Origin: CAZFZT01 sp964523675
Lineage (GTDB): Bacteria; Planctomycetota; Phycisphaerae; Phycisphaerales; SM1A02
Length of the DNA stretch: 13,264 nucleotides
Assembly (NCBI GenBank): GCA_964523675.1
Contig: CAZFZT010000085.1
Coordinates: 1 to 13,264 of the forward strand
Direction: 5' to 3'
The position numbers and the translations under genes are program-made. Shown here piece after piece: positions 1 to 7,445 of the stretch (positions are counted from its first letter, which is position 1; each line of letters starts with the position of its first letter). The notes below the pieces were generated by a model, which saw only the letters and a list, made by a program, of their open reading frames with translations, did no database searches and had not been told where the DNA came from.

Positions 1-662
1 CAGATGTAGTTCGTCGTAATGGGTGAACACTCCGCAACGTTGGAGCCGGCCACCCAGATGACATCCGTGCCGACCATGTCCGACCACGGGTTGGTGGTGC
101 GATCAACGCCGAACGCCTTCTTGTTGGCCGCGCCCGCGCTCACCATGCACAGGCGGCCGTTGTAGTCACAGTAGGGCGTCTTCAGACAGACGCGCGCAAA
201 CTTGCCCATGAGATAGGTCTTCTCAGTGGTGAGCGATGCGCCGCTGAGGGTGCCGAACGCCGCGTGTCCGTAGGTGCTTTGAATGCGGTTGATCTCGGAG
301 GCGACGCGCTGAATCGCCTGCTCATAGGGCATGGACGAGAAGCCGGAGCCATCCGCAGCGTTCGGATCGCGCTTGAGAGCGGTCAGCAGTCGATCAGGAT
401 GCGCCCCCTGCAGATAGCGTTTGACGCCCTTCGGACAGAGCATGCCGCGATTGAACGGAAACTCAAGCCAGGGCTCAAAGCCAATGACCTCGTTGTCCTT
501 CACCTTGAGTTGAACGCCGCATTGCTGGCCGCAAAAACAGCAATGCGTCTTGACGAGTCGATCGGGCTCGACGCTGGTTGACAATCGCTCGCCGCTCATG
601 AAGTTCGTGTGCGGACCGAAGCGCTGGATGACCTTGAGCCGATCGGCGGGAGCGTTCGCCAT
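1..662 (-). CDS. Molybdopterin oxidoreductase, N-terminal part (assimilatory nitrate reductase / formate dehydrogenase-like), cut by window edge
   Basis: This is the first 220 residues of a molybdenum/tungsten-bis-MGD enzyme; the rest lies left of the window. Reading from ATG at 662, a Cys-X2-Cys-X3-Cys motif (CFCGQQC, about residue 42 on) followed by a fourth Cys in GMLCPKG is the N-terminal [4Fe-4S] site of the family. The stretch YCDYNGRLCMVSA further on resembles the substrate-proximal region of formate dehydrogenases and NasA-type nitrate reductases. The only in-frame ATG before an upstream stop (681-683) is at 662, so the start is secure. No Shine-Dalgarno is seen; TACAAT ends 6 bases before the ATG. 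The gene follows a NarI-like cytochrome b gene by 59 bp on the same strand, which suggests a membrane-linked oxidoreductase whose electrons pass through the b subunit. The substrate (nitrate, formate or other) cannot be decided from this fragment. Confidence 0.9.
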   Translation of the reverse strand, partial: MANAPADRLKVIQRFGPHTNFMSGERLSTSVEPDRLVKTHCCFCGQQCGVQLKVKDNEVIGFEPWLEFPFNRGMLCPKGVKRYLQGAHPDRLLTALKRDPNAADGSGFSSMPYEQAIQRVASEINRIQSTYGHAAFGTLSGASLTTEKTYLMGKFARVCLKTPYCDYNGRLCMVSAGAANKKAFGVDRTTNPWSDMVGTDVIWVAGSNVAECSPITTNYI

Positions 663-668
663 GATGCC

Positions 669-674
669 ATTGTA
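669..674 (-). promoter_or_regulatory. -10-like hexamer TACAAT just before the molybdopterin oxidoreductase ATG
   Basis: On the minus strand TACAAT is followed by 6 bases and then the ATG at 662. This spacing would place a transcription start at or next to the A of ATG. There is no Shine-Dalgarno and no clear -35 box. The same arrangement occurs before uxs and aroK in this window. Function is inferred. Confidence 0.35.
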
Positions 675-721
675 CCGCGTTCACATTCTGAAAACTTGAC
701 AACGACGCCTCGGTTATCTTC

Positions 722-1810
722 TCATGCGCCGTCGCGGCCGGCAGCCCACAATGCGCTCTGCGCAAGCCCGTAGAGCGCGCGGCGGCACTTTGGGCAGACG
801 TGCTGATAGTGGGAAGCTGCTTCCGCAGCGTCGCGGCTTGAACCCTGCCCATTCATCTCATAGGAAAACCCCAACTCGCGCTGCACCTGAACGAGGTCAT
901 CGCGCCACATGATGGACATGTACTCACTGGCGCATCTGGCGCAGACGGCCTTCTTCGTCTCGGGGGCGCGGTTGACATCCTTGTAGAACGCAGCGCCGAG
1001 TTGCGCCGGCCGCTGAAAGATGTGAAAGAACTTACCGAAGGGAAGCCACAGCAGCGTTACGATCACGGTCACTGCGTGCAGAATGGCGAGGAAGTCAAAC
1101 GCGTAGCCCTTCATCCACGAATAGGACGCAGTAAGCATCAAACCCGTCACGCTGATCGCAAACAACAACAACAGTGGCAGAATGTCTTCTCCGAACTGTT
1201 GCACAGCGGCTGCGCCATGGTCGATCATGCGCCGGCGAAACGCCAGCATCACCCCCGCGATCACCAGCCACGATGACCATACGAGGCCGTGAAAGATGAA
1301 AAACGCGAACGGCGAGTCGGCAGGGAATGCAATGGTCGGGAAGCCGAACACGAACACCCGGTACCACTCGAGGTTGTCCGGCAACGTCTGGAAATGGATC
1401 CAACCCCACACGAGCGGAAAGGTGATCGCAGCCGCAAGGATGCAGCCCCACATAATCAGCCAGTGCGCGCCCCAGCGCAGTCGGCCACGCCGATAGATGA
1501 ATCGATTCAGCGCGAATTCAACGAAGAACCGGTGCAGAAAATGAGCGGCGTTGCGGCCGAGGTTCGCCGGGTTGGTGAAGATCTGCCAGCCGCGCCTCCA
1601 GTACATGCGCGTGGGCGGCCGCTGAAGCCACATGCTGTAGCGATAGGTGATGCCGAACGCGGCGAAGAGCGTTGCGAAGGTATAGCCGACCAAGGCGGCA
1701 TCGAAGTGTTCGAGGTTGCGAGAGCCAAGCACGATCATCGCACCCAGGGCAACGGTGATCACCACCCCCCACAGACCTGCCCTGAACTGTTCACGAGGAA
1801 TCACGGCCAT
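722..1810 (-). CDS. NarI-like cytochrome b membrane subunit with C-terminal Cys4 (zinc-ribbon-like) tail
   Basis: A 362-residue integral membrane protein with about six hydrophobic helices. The pair of histidines in LHAVTVIVTLLWLPFGKFFH (His245 and His263) is 18 residues apart, the spacing of two haem ligands in E. coli NarI (His187/His205). Other helix-borne histidines (His116 in GAHWLIMWG, His174 in FHGLVW) are candidates for the opposite ligands. It should pass electrons between the quinone pool and the molybdenum subunit encoded just downstream. The soluble C-terminus is unusual for NarI: it holds CARC (290-293) and CPKC (339-342), a possible zinc ribbon or rubredoxin-like site. I chose the ATG at 1810 because GGAG lies 5 bases upstream; a GTG at 1825 would add five residues. 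It is the first gene of the pair, divergent from uxs. The family assignment is good; the exact complex is inferred. Confidence 0.85.
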   Translation of the reverse strand: MAVIPREQFRAGLWGVVITVALGAMIVLGSRNLEHFDAALVGYTFATLFAAFGITYRYSMWLQRPPTRMYWRRGWQIFTNPANLGRNAAHFLHRFFVEFALNRFIYRRGRLRWGAHWLIMWGCILAAAITFPLVWGWIHFQTLPDNLEWYRVFVFGFPTIAFPADSPFAFFIFHGLVWSSWLVIAGVMLAFRRRMIDHGAAAVQQFGEDILPLLLLFAISVTGLMLTASYSWMKGYAFDFLAILHAVTVIVTLLWLPFGKFFHIFQRPAQLGAAFYKDVNRAPETKKAVCARCASEYMSIMWRDDLVQVQRELGFSYEMNGQGSSRDAAEAASHYQHVCPKCRRALYGLAQSALWAAGRDGA

Positions 1811-1923
1811 CGATGCTCCTGTCACATCTCAACTGCTCAAGGATACTCCGACATCGTATCCACGAAAGCAAAGATCGGTATCAGAATTCAGAGGGAGGAG
1901 AAGCATGGGCGTGTTGCCACGGG

Positions 1924-1974
1924 AGTGTGGATGTTCCGTCCACATATTGTTCATGCGGGCGAAACGCCCACACT
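1924..1974. repeat. REP-like palindromic element with nested hairpins
   Basis: An outer inverted repeat, AGTGTGG (1924-1930) against CCACACT (1968-1974), encloses or competes with two inner hairpins. One is TGTGGA (1926-1931) with TCCACA (1939-1944) around a 7-base loop. The other is GGGCG (1957-1961) with CGCCC (1965-1969) around AAA. The compact two-hairpin layout in a divergent intergenic space is typical of dispersed REP-type elements. Copy number elsewhere in the genome is unknown. Confidence 0.5.
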
Positions 1975-2058
1975 CACCCCTACAGTTCTCCGGACGCTTC
2001 CTCTGCGCCTTCCCACTGGGAGACGGCTGCGGCTCAGGGTTGATTTGACAGTATTCGA

Positions 2059-2064
2059 TACACT
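2059..2064 (+). promoter_or_regulatory. -10-like hexamer TACACT just before the uxs ATG
   Basis: TACACT ends 6 bases before the ATG at 2071 and no Shine-Dalgarno precedes the gene, which fits a leaderless transcript. No good -35 is seen at 16-18 bp. TTGACA at 2045-2050 is only 8 bp away and too close to serve this hexamer. Confidence 0.35.
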
Positions 2065-2070
2065 CTCCGC

Positions 2071-3048
2071 ATGATCAAGCGTATTCTTGTGACAGGCGGT
2101 GCGGGGTTGCTCGGCTCGCACCTCTGCGATCGCCTCGTCGAGCAGGGACAGGACGTCATCTGCCTTGACAACTTTTTCACAAGTCAGAAGTCGAACATCG
2201 AGCACCTGCTCGGACGGTCGAACTTTGAGCTGATTCGGCACGACATCACGCATCCGATCTTTCTGGAGGTGGATGAGATTTACAACCTCGCGTGTCCAGC
2301 CGCGCCGGGGCATTACCAGTACAACCCGATCAAGACCATCAAGACCAGTGTGCAGGGGGCCATCAACGTCCTGGGCATGGCCAAGCGCGTCGGCGCGAAG
2401 GTGCTGCACGCGTCCACCAGCGAGGTGTATGGCGATCCCACGCCGGAGCATCACCCACAGAAGGAAAGTTACCGGGGCAATGTGAACCCCATCGGGCCGC
2501 GCGCCTGTTATGACGAGGGCAAGCGTGCAGCTGAGACGCTGATGTTCGACTACCACCGCATGAACCGGGTCAACATTCGCGTGGTTCGTATTTTCAACAC
2601 CTACGGGCCGCGCATGCATCCTTACGACGGCCGCGTCGTCTCCAACTTCATTCGCCAGGCGCTTTCGGGATGCGACATCACCATCTATGGCGACGGCTTG
2701 CAGACGCGGTCGTTCTGTTACGTTGATGACCTCATTGACGGCATGCTGCGCATGATGAGCGCGCCCAATGAAGTGACCGGGCCGATCAACCTCGGCAATC
2801 AGGACGAGTTCACGATCCGCGATCTGGCTGAGCAGGTTGTTGAGCTTGTCGGATCGAAGTCGCAGATCGTGCAGGAACGTCCGCTACCGGAGGATGACCC
2901 GGTACAACGCCGCCCGGACTTGACGCTGGCCCGGCAGACGCTGGGCTGGGAGCCGACAACGACCCTGCGTGAAGGGCTCAAGCGCACGATCGAGTGGTTC
3001 CGCGGCATCGACCTCTCGCAATACCGCGCGCCCACGCCGAATTATTGA
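2071..3048 (+). CDS. uxs: UDP-glucuronic acid decarboxylase (UDP-xylose synthase), extended SDR family
   Basis: Converts UDP-glucuronate to UDP-xylose and CO2 with bound NAD+, feeding cell-surface polysaccharide synthesis in the cytoplasm. The 325-residue length is normal for the bacterial single-domain enzyme. The Rossmann motif TGGAGLLG is at residues 8-15; the usual GGAGFLG carries Leu for Phe here. An acidic residue ends strand 2 (LDNFFTSQKSNI, Asp33), STSEVYGDP (115-123) supplies the catalytic Thr/Ser-Glu region, and YDEGKR (147-152) gives the Tyr-X3-Lys pair. NTYGPRM and the RRPDL segment near residue 286 are also typical of UXS proteins. The gene stands alone on the plus strand, divergent from the cytochrome b gene, and its stop overlaps the stop of the convergent HEAT gene by 7 bp. 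There is no visible Shine-Dalgarno. Confidence 0.95.
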   Translation: MIKRILVTGGAGLLGSHLCDRLVEQGQDVICLDNFFTSQKSNIEHLLGRSNFELIRHDITHPIFLEVDEIYNLACPAAPGHYQYNPIKTIKTSVQGAINVLGMAKRVGAKVLHASTSEVYGDPTPEHHPQKESYRGNVNPIGPRACYDEGKRAAETLMFDYHRMNRVNIRVVRIFNTYGPRMHPYDGRVVSNFIRQALSGCDITIYGDGLQTRSFCYVDDLIDGMLRMMSAPNEVTGPINLGNQDEFTIRDLAEQVVELVGSKSQIVQERPLPEDDPVQRRPDLTLARQTLGWEPTTTLREGLKRTIEWFRGIDLSQYRAPTPNY

Positions 3049-4148
3049 GCAAGCATCGCACGAGCGGGCTCATTCAATTGCTGCAAAGCACCGGCAGCTG
3101 CGGCCACCTGCACAAGCGGACTTGAATCAGCGAGCAGCTGTCGCAGCGCGTTTGCGCTTGCGGGGGAAGAGATCGCGCCCAGTGTCAGCGCGGCCTGCAT
3201 GCGCAGCTCCGGGCGACTGCTCGTGGCGTATTCCAGCGGAACGGCAATGCGCGGCTCGCCGTTGGTGATCTGCGCCAGGGCAAGCGTCGCGGCCATGCGC
3301 ACTTCCGGCGGCAGCTCGTAGCGTCCTTCATGCATGGCCAGATTTTCGAGATTCGGCACGGCCCGCCGATCATCGAGCCGGCCGCATATCTGAGCGGCAA
3401 GGGCCACCACCTCGGCGCGTTCACCCGGAGCGAACAGCGCGGCGCGAATGACATCCAGCTCGCGCTCATCCCCCAGGCGCACGATCGCCTCCGCAATCTG
3501 AAGGTCAACGATCTGTGCTTGTACCGTGTGAACTCGAGACATACCGCGACCGGCAGCCCGGCGAAGCATCGGGATCGCCGAGGCGTTGCCCAACTCCCCG
3601 AGAACAAGCGCGGTGTTCGCCTTGACCTCCGGCGAATCACTTACAACCATCCCCGAAAGCGGATTCAGATCCACATGCTCGCCGCAGCGGTGGAGCGCGT
3701 AAATCGCCGCGGCCCGCACCGATTCAGACGCATCATCAAGAAGGGGGCGCACGAGATGAGCCACGTTGTACAGTTTGAACTTGCCGATGCTCATCGTCGC
3801 GATGAAGCGCACGCCCCGGTTCTCATCTGCAAGGCCGCGCAGGACAGCCGGTTCGAGCTGACTACGCTCCGCATAATGCAATGCCTGAATGGCGTGGGCG
3901 CGCAGTTCCGGTAGGGGCGACTTGAGCGCTTGCTCGATGACCTGCATGGCCGCGTCGCGCAGTTCGGTGCGGTCAATGTTGACGTCAAGGTTACCCGTCG
4001 CGCCGAGCGCGGGCAGTTGCTCGTGGGTGATCGCGCTGTCTCGATGCTTGGAACTCCACTCTTCTGAGCCAGCGGAGGCGCATCCGAGGAACGTTCCGCT
4101 CAAGGTGAAGATTGCTGCGATGCGCGTGGCTTGGATGGCGATATTCAT
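3042..4148 (-). CDS. HEAT-repeat protein, probable lipoprotein
   Basis: A 368-residue protein. The N-terminus is a signal-peptide-like helix (residues about 5-22) ending in FLGC, with Cys23 as the possible lipidated residue; Phe and Leu at -3 and -2 make this lipobox imperfect. From about residue 60 onward it is a series of paired alpha-helices of the HEAT/PBS type, for example SPLPELRAHAIQALHYA, ENRGVRFIATMSIGKF, SESVRAAAIYALHR, SPEVKANTALVLGELG and SRPELRMQAALTLGAI. Such solenoids act as protein-binding scaffolds; no catalytic site is visible and I assign no specific role. AAGGAG lies 9 bases upstream of the ATG. It starts 27 bp after the lnt stop on the same strand, so it is probably co-transcribed with the enzyme that finishes lipoprotein maturation. 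It overlaps the 3' end of uxs. Confidence 0.87.
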   Translation of the reverse strand: MNIAIQATRIAAIFTLSGTFLGCASAGSEEWSSKHRDSAITHEQLPALGATGNLDVNIDRTELRDAAMQVIEQALKSPLPELRAHAIQALHYAERSQLEPAVLRGLADENRGVRFIATMSIGKFKLYNVAHLVRPLLDDASESVRAAAIYALHRCGEHVDLNPLSGMVVSDSPEVKANTALVLGELGNASAIPMLRRAAGRGMSRVHTVQAQIVDLQIAEAIVRLGDERELDVIRAALFAPGERAEVVALAAQICGRLDDRRAVPNLENLAMHEGRYELPPEVRMAATLALAQITNGEPRIAVPLEYATSSRPELRMQAALTLGAISSPASANALRQLLADSSPLVQVAAAAGALQQLNEPARAMLAQ

Positions 4149-4175
4149 GCTGCGCTTCTCCTTCTTCGTGAGTGC

Positions 4176-5891
4176 TCACGTCTGCCGATTGGCGGCACGG
4201 GCCTCGTGTCTCCGACCGATCCATGTCGCGGCAAGGCAAGCCGCTGCGACTGCTACGCACAGCCAGGCCCAGAGGTCGCCGATCCTACCATAGAGCGTAC
4301 TCCGGGCGTCAAAGGCGATGCCGGTGTAGAGGTACTCGGCCTGCTGCGGCGTGCCATAGGAACCTGCCCCTATTGAACCGATCAGACGCCCCGCTGAATC
4401 AATCGAGACGCTCACCCCGGTGTTCGCCGATCTGACGACCGGCACGCGGTTCTCGATCGCGCGGTACCGGCTGATCTGTGCGTGCTGAATGCGGCCAGCC
4501 CCATGAAAGCCGAACCAACCGTCGTTGGTGACATTGATGATGGCGTCAGCGCGCTTTTCGCCGTTGCTATAGACGAACATGCGATTGAGCCAGCCGACAG
4601 TGCTCTCGAAGCAGATCGGTGTCGCCAGTCGCGCGGTGCCGCCTTGCCAGTTGAGATGAATCAGGTTGAGTTCAGGATTCCGGTCAAGGTCGAACTCCAT
4701 GCCGCGTGCGCCAAATGCAAGCAGCCGCTCTTCCAGCGCGGGCCAGTTTGAGAAGTACGGCATGGTTTCACCGAAGGGCGTGAGAAACGACTTGTCGTAA
4801 CGCTCAAACGGTGGATCACCGTGAACCAGGTACACCGAATTGTAGTTGGCTTCCCACTCCGGCCGGGCGGTGCCATCGCCAAGGTCGTGCATGGTCAGGC
4901 CGAGCACGGCTGGACTTCCAACGAGCATGGGCGTGTCGATCATGCGCTGCACAGCAACGATGGCCTCCGCAAACTCGACCGGCAATGAGAAATTGTTCTC
5001 CTTGAGGTAGGCGATGGTGTCGGGCTCCAGGCCGTAGCCGGGCAGCATCGTTTCGGGCCAGACGACCAGATCGACGCGCTTGTCTTGCTGCGTGAGTTCT
5101 TCATAGGCATTGATCGTCAGTTGCAGGAATGAAGTCAGATCTCTGACCTGCTGCTCCGCCGTCCACCGGATCTTGTTGTCCTGCGGCAGATTGGTTTGAA
5201 TGACGAGCATCGACGGTCCCGGTTCGAGATGCTGCGTCTGGTTCAACCGCCATGCGCCATATCCAAGATTCACCGCCACGATGCACGCCGCAGCTATCAC
5301 GCCGCTTGCGGACTGACGTAATCGCGATTCTCCACCCCGCCAGCGCATCACATCAAGGATCGCCCCAGCCACCATCGCCACTAGAAAACTGATGAAGTAC
5401 GCGCCGAACAGATCCGCGCTCTGCGCAGCGATCGGCGCTTCTACAATCGGATGCGCAAGGAAATACCACGCATACCCGTCCGCGATCACCTCGCCGCGCA
5501 GCGCCTCGACCGCCACCCAGACGATCGGCAGCGTCAACGCCATGGGCAGCCGGGACGTTACGGCTGTAGGCGCGAACCCGCTCACGTGTAGCCGCCGGAA
5601 CACCCACACGAACAGGCCGCCATTGAGCGCAGCCATCGCCAGCACATAGAAAGGAAACCCGATGATGGTGACGCTGGCCATCCAGCGAGAAACGACCGCC
5701 CAGAGCAAGAGTTGGGAGCCGATTGCGAGGAGCAGGGCGAATCGCGTCGATGGTGCGCGTATCGCCAGCCACGCCAACGGAACCGGCGCCAGCATCACAA
5801 GCGGCCAGAGGAAAGTGAACTCGAACGCCGCCCACATCAGGAGCGCGTGTAGCGTGGCTGCCAGGATGAGGAGCGTACGAGGCGGCTGCAT
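4176..5891 (-). CDS. lnt: Apolipoprotein N-acyltransferase
   Basis: Transfers an acyl chain from phospholipid to the N-terminal S-diacylglyceryl cysteine of lipoproteins, the last maturation step at the inner membrane. The protein is 571 residues, somewhat longer than the roughly 510 of E. coli Lnt. Residues about 1-215 form a hydrophobic multi-helix domain. The nitrilase-like domain follows with all three catalytic residues in conserved settings: Glu280 in VVWPETMLPG, Lys367 in YDKSFLTPFGE and Cys427 in TPICFES. NDGWFG (456-461) is also present, and a final membrane helix lies at about 538-558. No strong Shine-Dalgarno is seen; TAGAAT at 5913-5918 (minus strand) could be a -10 giving a short leader. 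It lies 73 bp after aroK and 27 bp before the HEAT lipoprotein gene. Confidence 0.95.
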   Translation of the reverse strand: MQPPRTLLILAATLHALLMWAAFEFTFLWPLVMLAPVPLAWLAIRAPSTRFALLLAIGSQLLLWAVVSRWMASVTIIGFPFYVLAMAALNGGLFVWVFRRLHVSGFAPTAVTSRLPMALTLPIVWVAVEALRGEVIADGYAWYFLAHPIVEAPIAAQSADLFGAYFISFLVAMVAGAILDVMRWRGGESRLRQSASGVIAAACIVAVNLGYGAWRLNQTQHLEPGPSMLVIQTNLPQDNKIRWTAEQQVRDLTSFLQLTINAYEELTQQDKRVDLVVWPETMLPGYGLEPDTIAYLKENNFSLPVEFAEAIVAVQRMIDTPMLVGSPAVLGLTMHDLGDGTARPEWEANYNSVYLVHGDPPFERYDKSFLTPFGETMPYFSNWPALEERLLAFGARGMEFDLDRNPELNLIHLNWQGGTARLATPICFESTVGWLNRMFVYSNGEKRADAIINVTNDGWFGFHGAGRIQHAQISRYRAIENRVPVVRSANTGVSVSIDSAGRLIGSIGAGSYGTPQQAEYLYTGIAFDARSTLYGRIGDLWAWLCVAVAAACLAATWIGRRHEARAANRQT

Positions 5892-5912
5892 CGTGAGGTG
5901 AGCGATCGGCCG

Positions 5913-5918
5913 ATTCTA
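5913..5918 (-). promoter_or_regulatory. Possible -10 hexamer TAGAAT upstream of lnt
   Basis: TAGAAT lies 21 bases before the lnt ATG in the 73-bp gap after aroK. This could give lnt its own promoter with a leader of about 14 bases. No convincing -35 is visible, so lnt may equally depend on read-through from aroK. Confidence 0.2.
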
Positions 5919-5964
5919 GCAGGCGTTGAACCAGCCGGATTGAGGAGCAACAGATCACGAGGCA

Positions 5965-6504
5965 TCATTGGCCCGGCGGACGTCCCTCATCCGGCAGGAT
6001 GCGCAAGATCGACTCAACCACTTGACCGGCCGCGTGGTCTGCCTCAATGACGCTGTGGGCAAGCGATTCATACACCGGTTCACGGGCGGCAAGGACTTCA
6101 CCAACCTCCTGGAGTGATCCTCGGCCGGTGATGCTTGGCCGATCGCCCGGCTCCTGGGAAAGCCGCCGGGCAAGTTCAGTTGATGAGCATCGGAGATACA
6201 CAATGTATAGGTCGTGCTCGCTGAGAAGCGCTGCACGTGCCTCCGGGATGATCGGCGTCCCTCCGCCGAGCGCAAGAACCGAGGTGCCTGCCGCCTCATG
6301 AAGCAGTTTTCGCAACACACGCACTTCCGCCGTCCGCCACGCCGCCTCACCGTGGGACTGCCAGATCGCTGCAACCGTCGGCTCAGCAAACTCCGCCAAC
6401 GTGAGATCGTCGAGGTCGCTGAAGGCGCAGTGAAGACGCTGCGCGAGGTTGCGCCCGATCAGGGACTTCCCGCAGCCGCGCGGCCCGATGAGAACGATGC
6501 GCAT
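5965..6504 (-). CDS. aroK: Shikimate kinase
   Basis: Phosphorylates shikimate to shikimate-3-phosphate with ATP, the fifth step of chorismate and aromatic amino acid synthesis, in the cytoplasm. The 179-residue length is standard. Visible motifs in order are Walker A GPRGCGKS (7-14), the substrate-binding DLDD region (30-33), GEAAWRTAE with Arg57 (Trp where Phe is usual), the glycine motif GGGT (80-83), the lid DRPSITG (121-127) and Arg141 in REPVYE. The ATG at 6504 is preceded by TATAAA only 7 bases upstream and by no strong Shine-Dalgarno. It is the first gene of the minus-strand aroK-lnt-HEAT group and divergent from the small membrane protein gene. Confidence 0.96.
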   Translation of the reverse strand: MRIVLIGPRGCGKSLIGRNLAQRLHCAFSDLDDLTLAEFAEPTVAAIWQSHGEAAWRTAEVRVLRKLLHEAAGTSVLALGGGTPIIPEARAALLSEHDLYIVYLRCSSTELARRLSQEPGDRPSITGRGSLQEVGEVLAAREPVYESLAHSVIEADHAAGQVVESILRILPDEGRPPGQ

Positions 6505-6722
6505 GACCGCCTTTATACTCGATCCGCAGCACTGCAGCGTCCGGTTCGTTGAGAGACAATCTGCTATCGCACTTCGTGGGAACCGCCGGCCGTTTGTGTA
6601 CGTTCTTTGAGTACGGCCGCGTTTTCAGAAGTTCGCCCTAGTCGCTTGGCGCGAAATCTCCGCTGCGGCCGTGGCCGGTTTCGCCCCCTGATGCTGATCC
6701 CATTGAAGAAGGAAGAACCCAC
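6505..6722. other. Divergent intergenic region upstream of aroK and the small membrane protein gene
   Basis: About 220 bp with the aroK -10-like hexamer near its left end and the ribosome-binding site of the small membrane protein gene near its right end. I see no gene or clear repeat in between. Confidence 0.6.
6512..6517 (-). promoter_or_regulatory. -10-like hexamer TATAAA just before the aroK ATG
   Basis: TATAAA on the minus strand ends 7 bases before the aroK ATG. The position suggests a leaderless or near-leaderless transcript, as also proposed here for uxs and the molybdopterin oxidoreductase. No -35 is evident. Confidence 0.4.
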
Positions 6723-6998
6723 GTGCATATTCACCCCTACGGCTGGCTCCTCACCGTTCCGCTGACGCTCGCTTTGATCCAACTCGCCTTCGCACCGCGC
6801 GAGAACATTGTGAAGCGCGCGTGGTGGATACTGCGCGAAACCGAGGCCGAGGCGTGGTTTCGATTGGGCAGGGGCTACCGCGAGCCCGAGTTCACGCCTG
6901 CCTTCAAGGCGGCCTATGTCGCGGTGACCGCAACGATCGCAGCGGTCTCCATCGTAAGTTTCTTCACCTTCATCGAAGTGCTGCCGGCTGGTTCATGA
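6723..6998 (+). CDS. Small two-helix membrane protein, unknown function
   Basis: 91 residues, not recognised. Two hydrophobic segments are visible, about residues 8-24 (WLLTVPLTLALIQLAFA) and 64-86. They are separated by a charged, Trp-rich loop containing RAWWILRETEAEAWFRLGRG. The start is GTG, chosen because AAGGAAG lies about 9 bases upstream and the hydrophobic N-terminus follows directly. The next upstream alternatives would add unconvincing sequence. It is divergent from aroK and isolated from other plus-strand genes. Probably an inner-membrane protein; the function is not inferable from context. Confidence 0.62.
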   Translation: MHIHPYGWLLTVPLTLALIQLAFAPRENIVKRAWWILRETEAEAWFRLGRGYREPEFTPAFKAAYVAVTATIAAVSIVSFFTFIEVLPAGS

Positions 6999-7445
6999 CT
7001 GGACTGTTCATGCGACCGCCGATTCGTCGCATCACTCGAAGCGTGCGTGTACAAGTCTGATCAGAGCCGCGACCGTTGGGGAGCGCCTCCTTCGCGCCGG
7101 AACGCCACAAAGCCGCAACATATCAACCGCCGCGCCGCATCCACGAAGCGCTCCCTTACGGTGGCTGCTCTGTTGCTCAAGCACTCGTGAGATTGAAGTG
7201 GAATCGGTGTCAGCCCCAGCTCGCCCTTCCAATTGGGAACGAACTAAAAGAGGACGAGCGAAAGATGAAACACAGGATTCAAGCGACCGTTGTCGGCGTC
7301 GCTTTCGCTGTGAGTGCGGCGAGCGCGGCGAGCCGGCTGCGCGCCGCGGCGATTCGCTCGGAGCTGTGCGCGTTGCCTGCTTGCGCATCGACATCGCCGA
7401 AGAATTCGTCGGCTTGACGTGCGTCGGCTCGCGCGGAACTCACAT
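6999..7445. other. Gene-poor stretch between the small membrane protein gene and the VWA gene
   Basis: About 450 bp with no recognisable domain on either strand. The reading frames here are Arg/Ala/Ser-rich, as expected for shadow frames in GC-rich DNA. The only candidate is a 50-codon frame with a signal-peptide-like start at 7265, listed separately. No clear terminator hairpin follows the VWA stop at 7446. Confidence 0.5.
7265..7417 (+). CDS. Possible remnant or short ORF with signal-peptide-like N-terminus
   Basis: A 50-codon frame whose first residues, MKHRIQATVVGVAFAVSAAS, look like a Sec signal peptide (basic start, hydrophobic core, then small residues). After that it becomes low-complexity and ends. 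AGAGGA lies upstream, about 12 bases from the ATG, a long spacing. It could be the broken 5' end of a secreted protein gene, a small peptide or chance. The likelihood that it is real is low. Confidence 0.22.
   Translation: MKHRIQATVVGVAFAVSAASAASRLRAAAIRSELCALPACASTSPKNSSA

Larger units (their letters stand above)
1811..2070. other. Divergent intergenic region between the cytochrome b gene and uxs
   Basis: About 260 bp separating two divergent genes. It holds the palindromic element at 1924-1974 and the uxs -10-like hexamer at 2059-2064. Reading frames across it are short and show no recognisable protein features, so I see no gene here. Confidence 0.6.

Noticed and set aside
2045..2050. TTGACA as the -35 box of uxs
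   Set aside because: Only 8 bp separate it from the -10-like TACACT, and a -10 placed 17 bp downstream would fall on the start codon.
1289..2074. A plus-strand frame of about 260 codons over the cytochrome b gene and the intergenic region
   Set aside because: It is antisense to a clear membrane protein gene, has charged low-complexity composition, and runs through the palindromic element.
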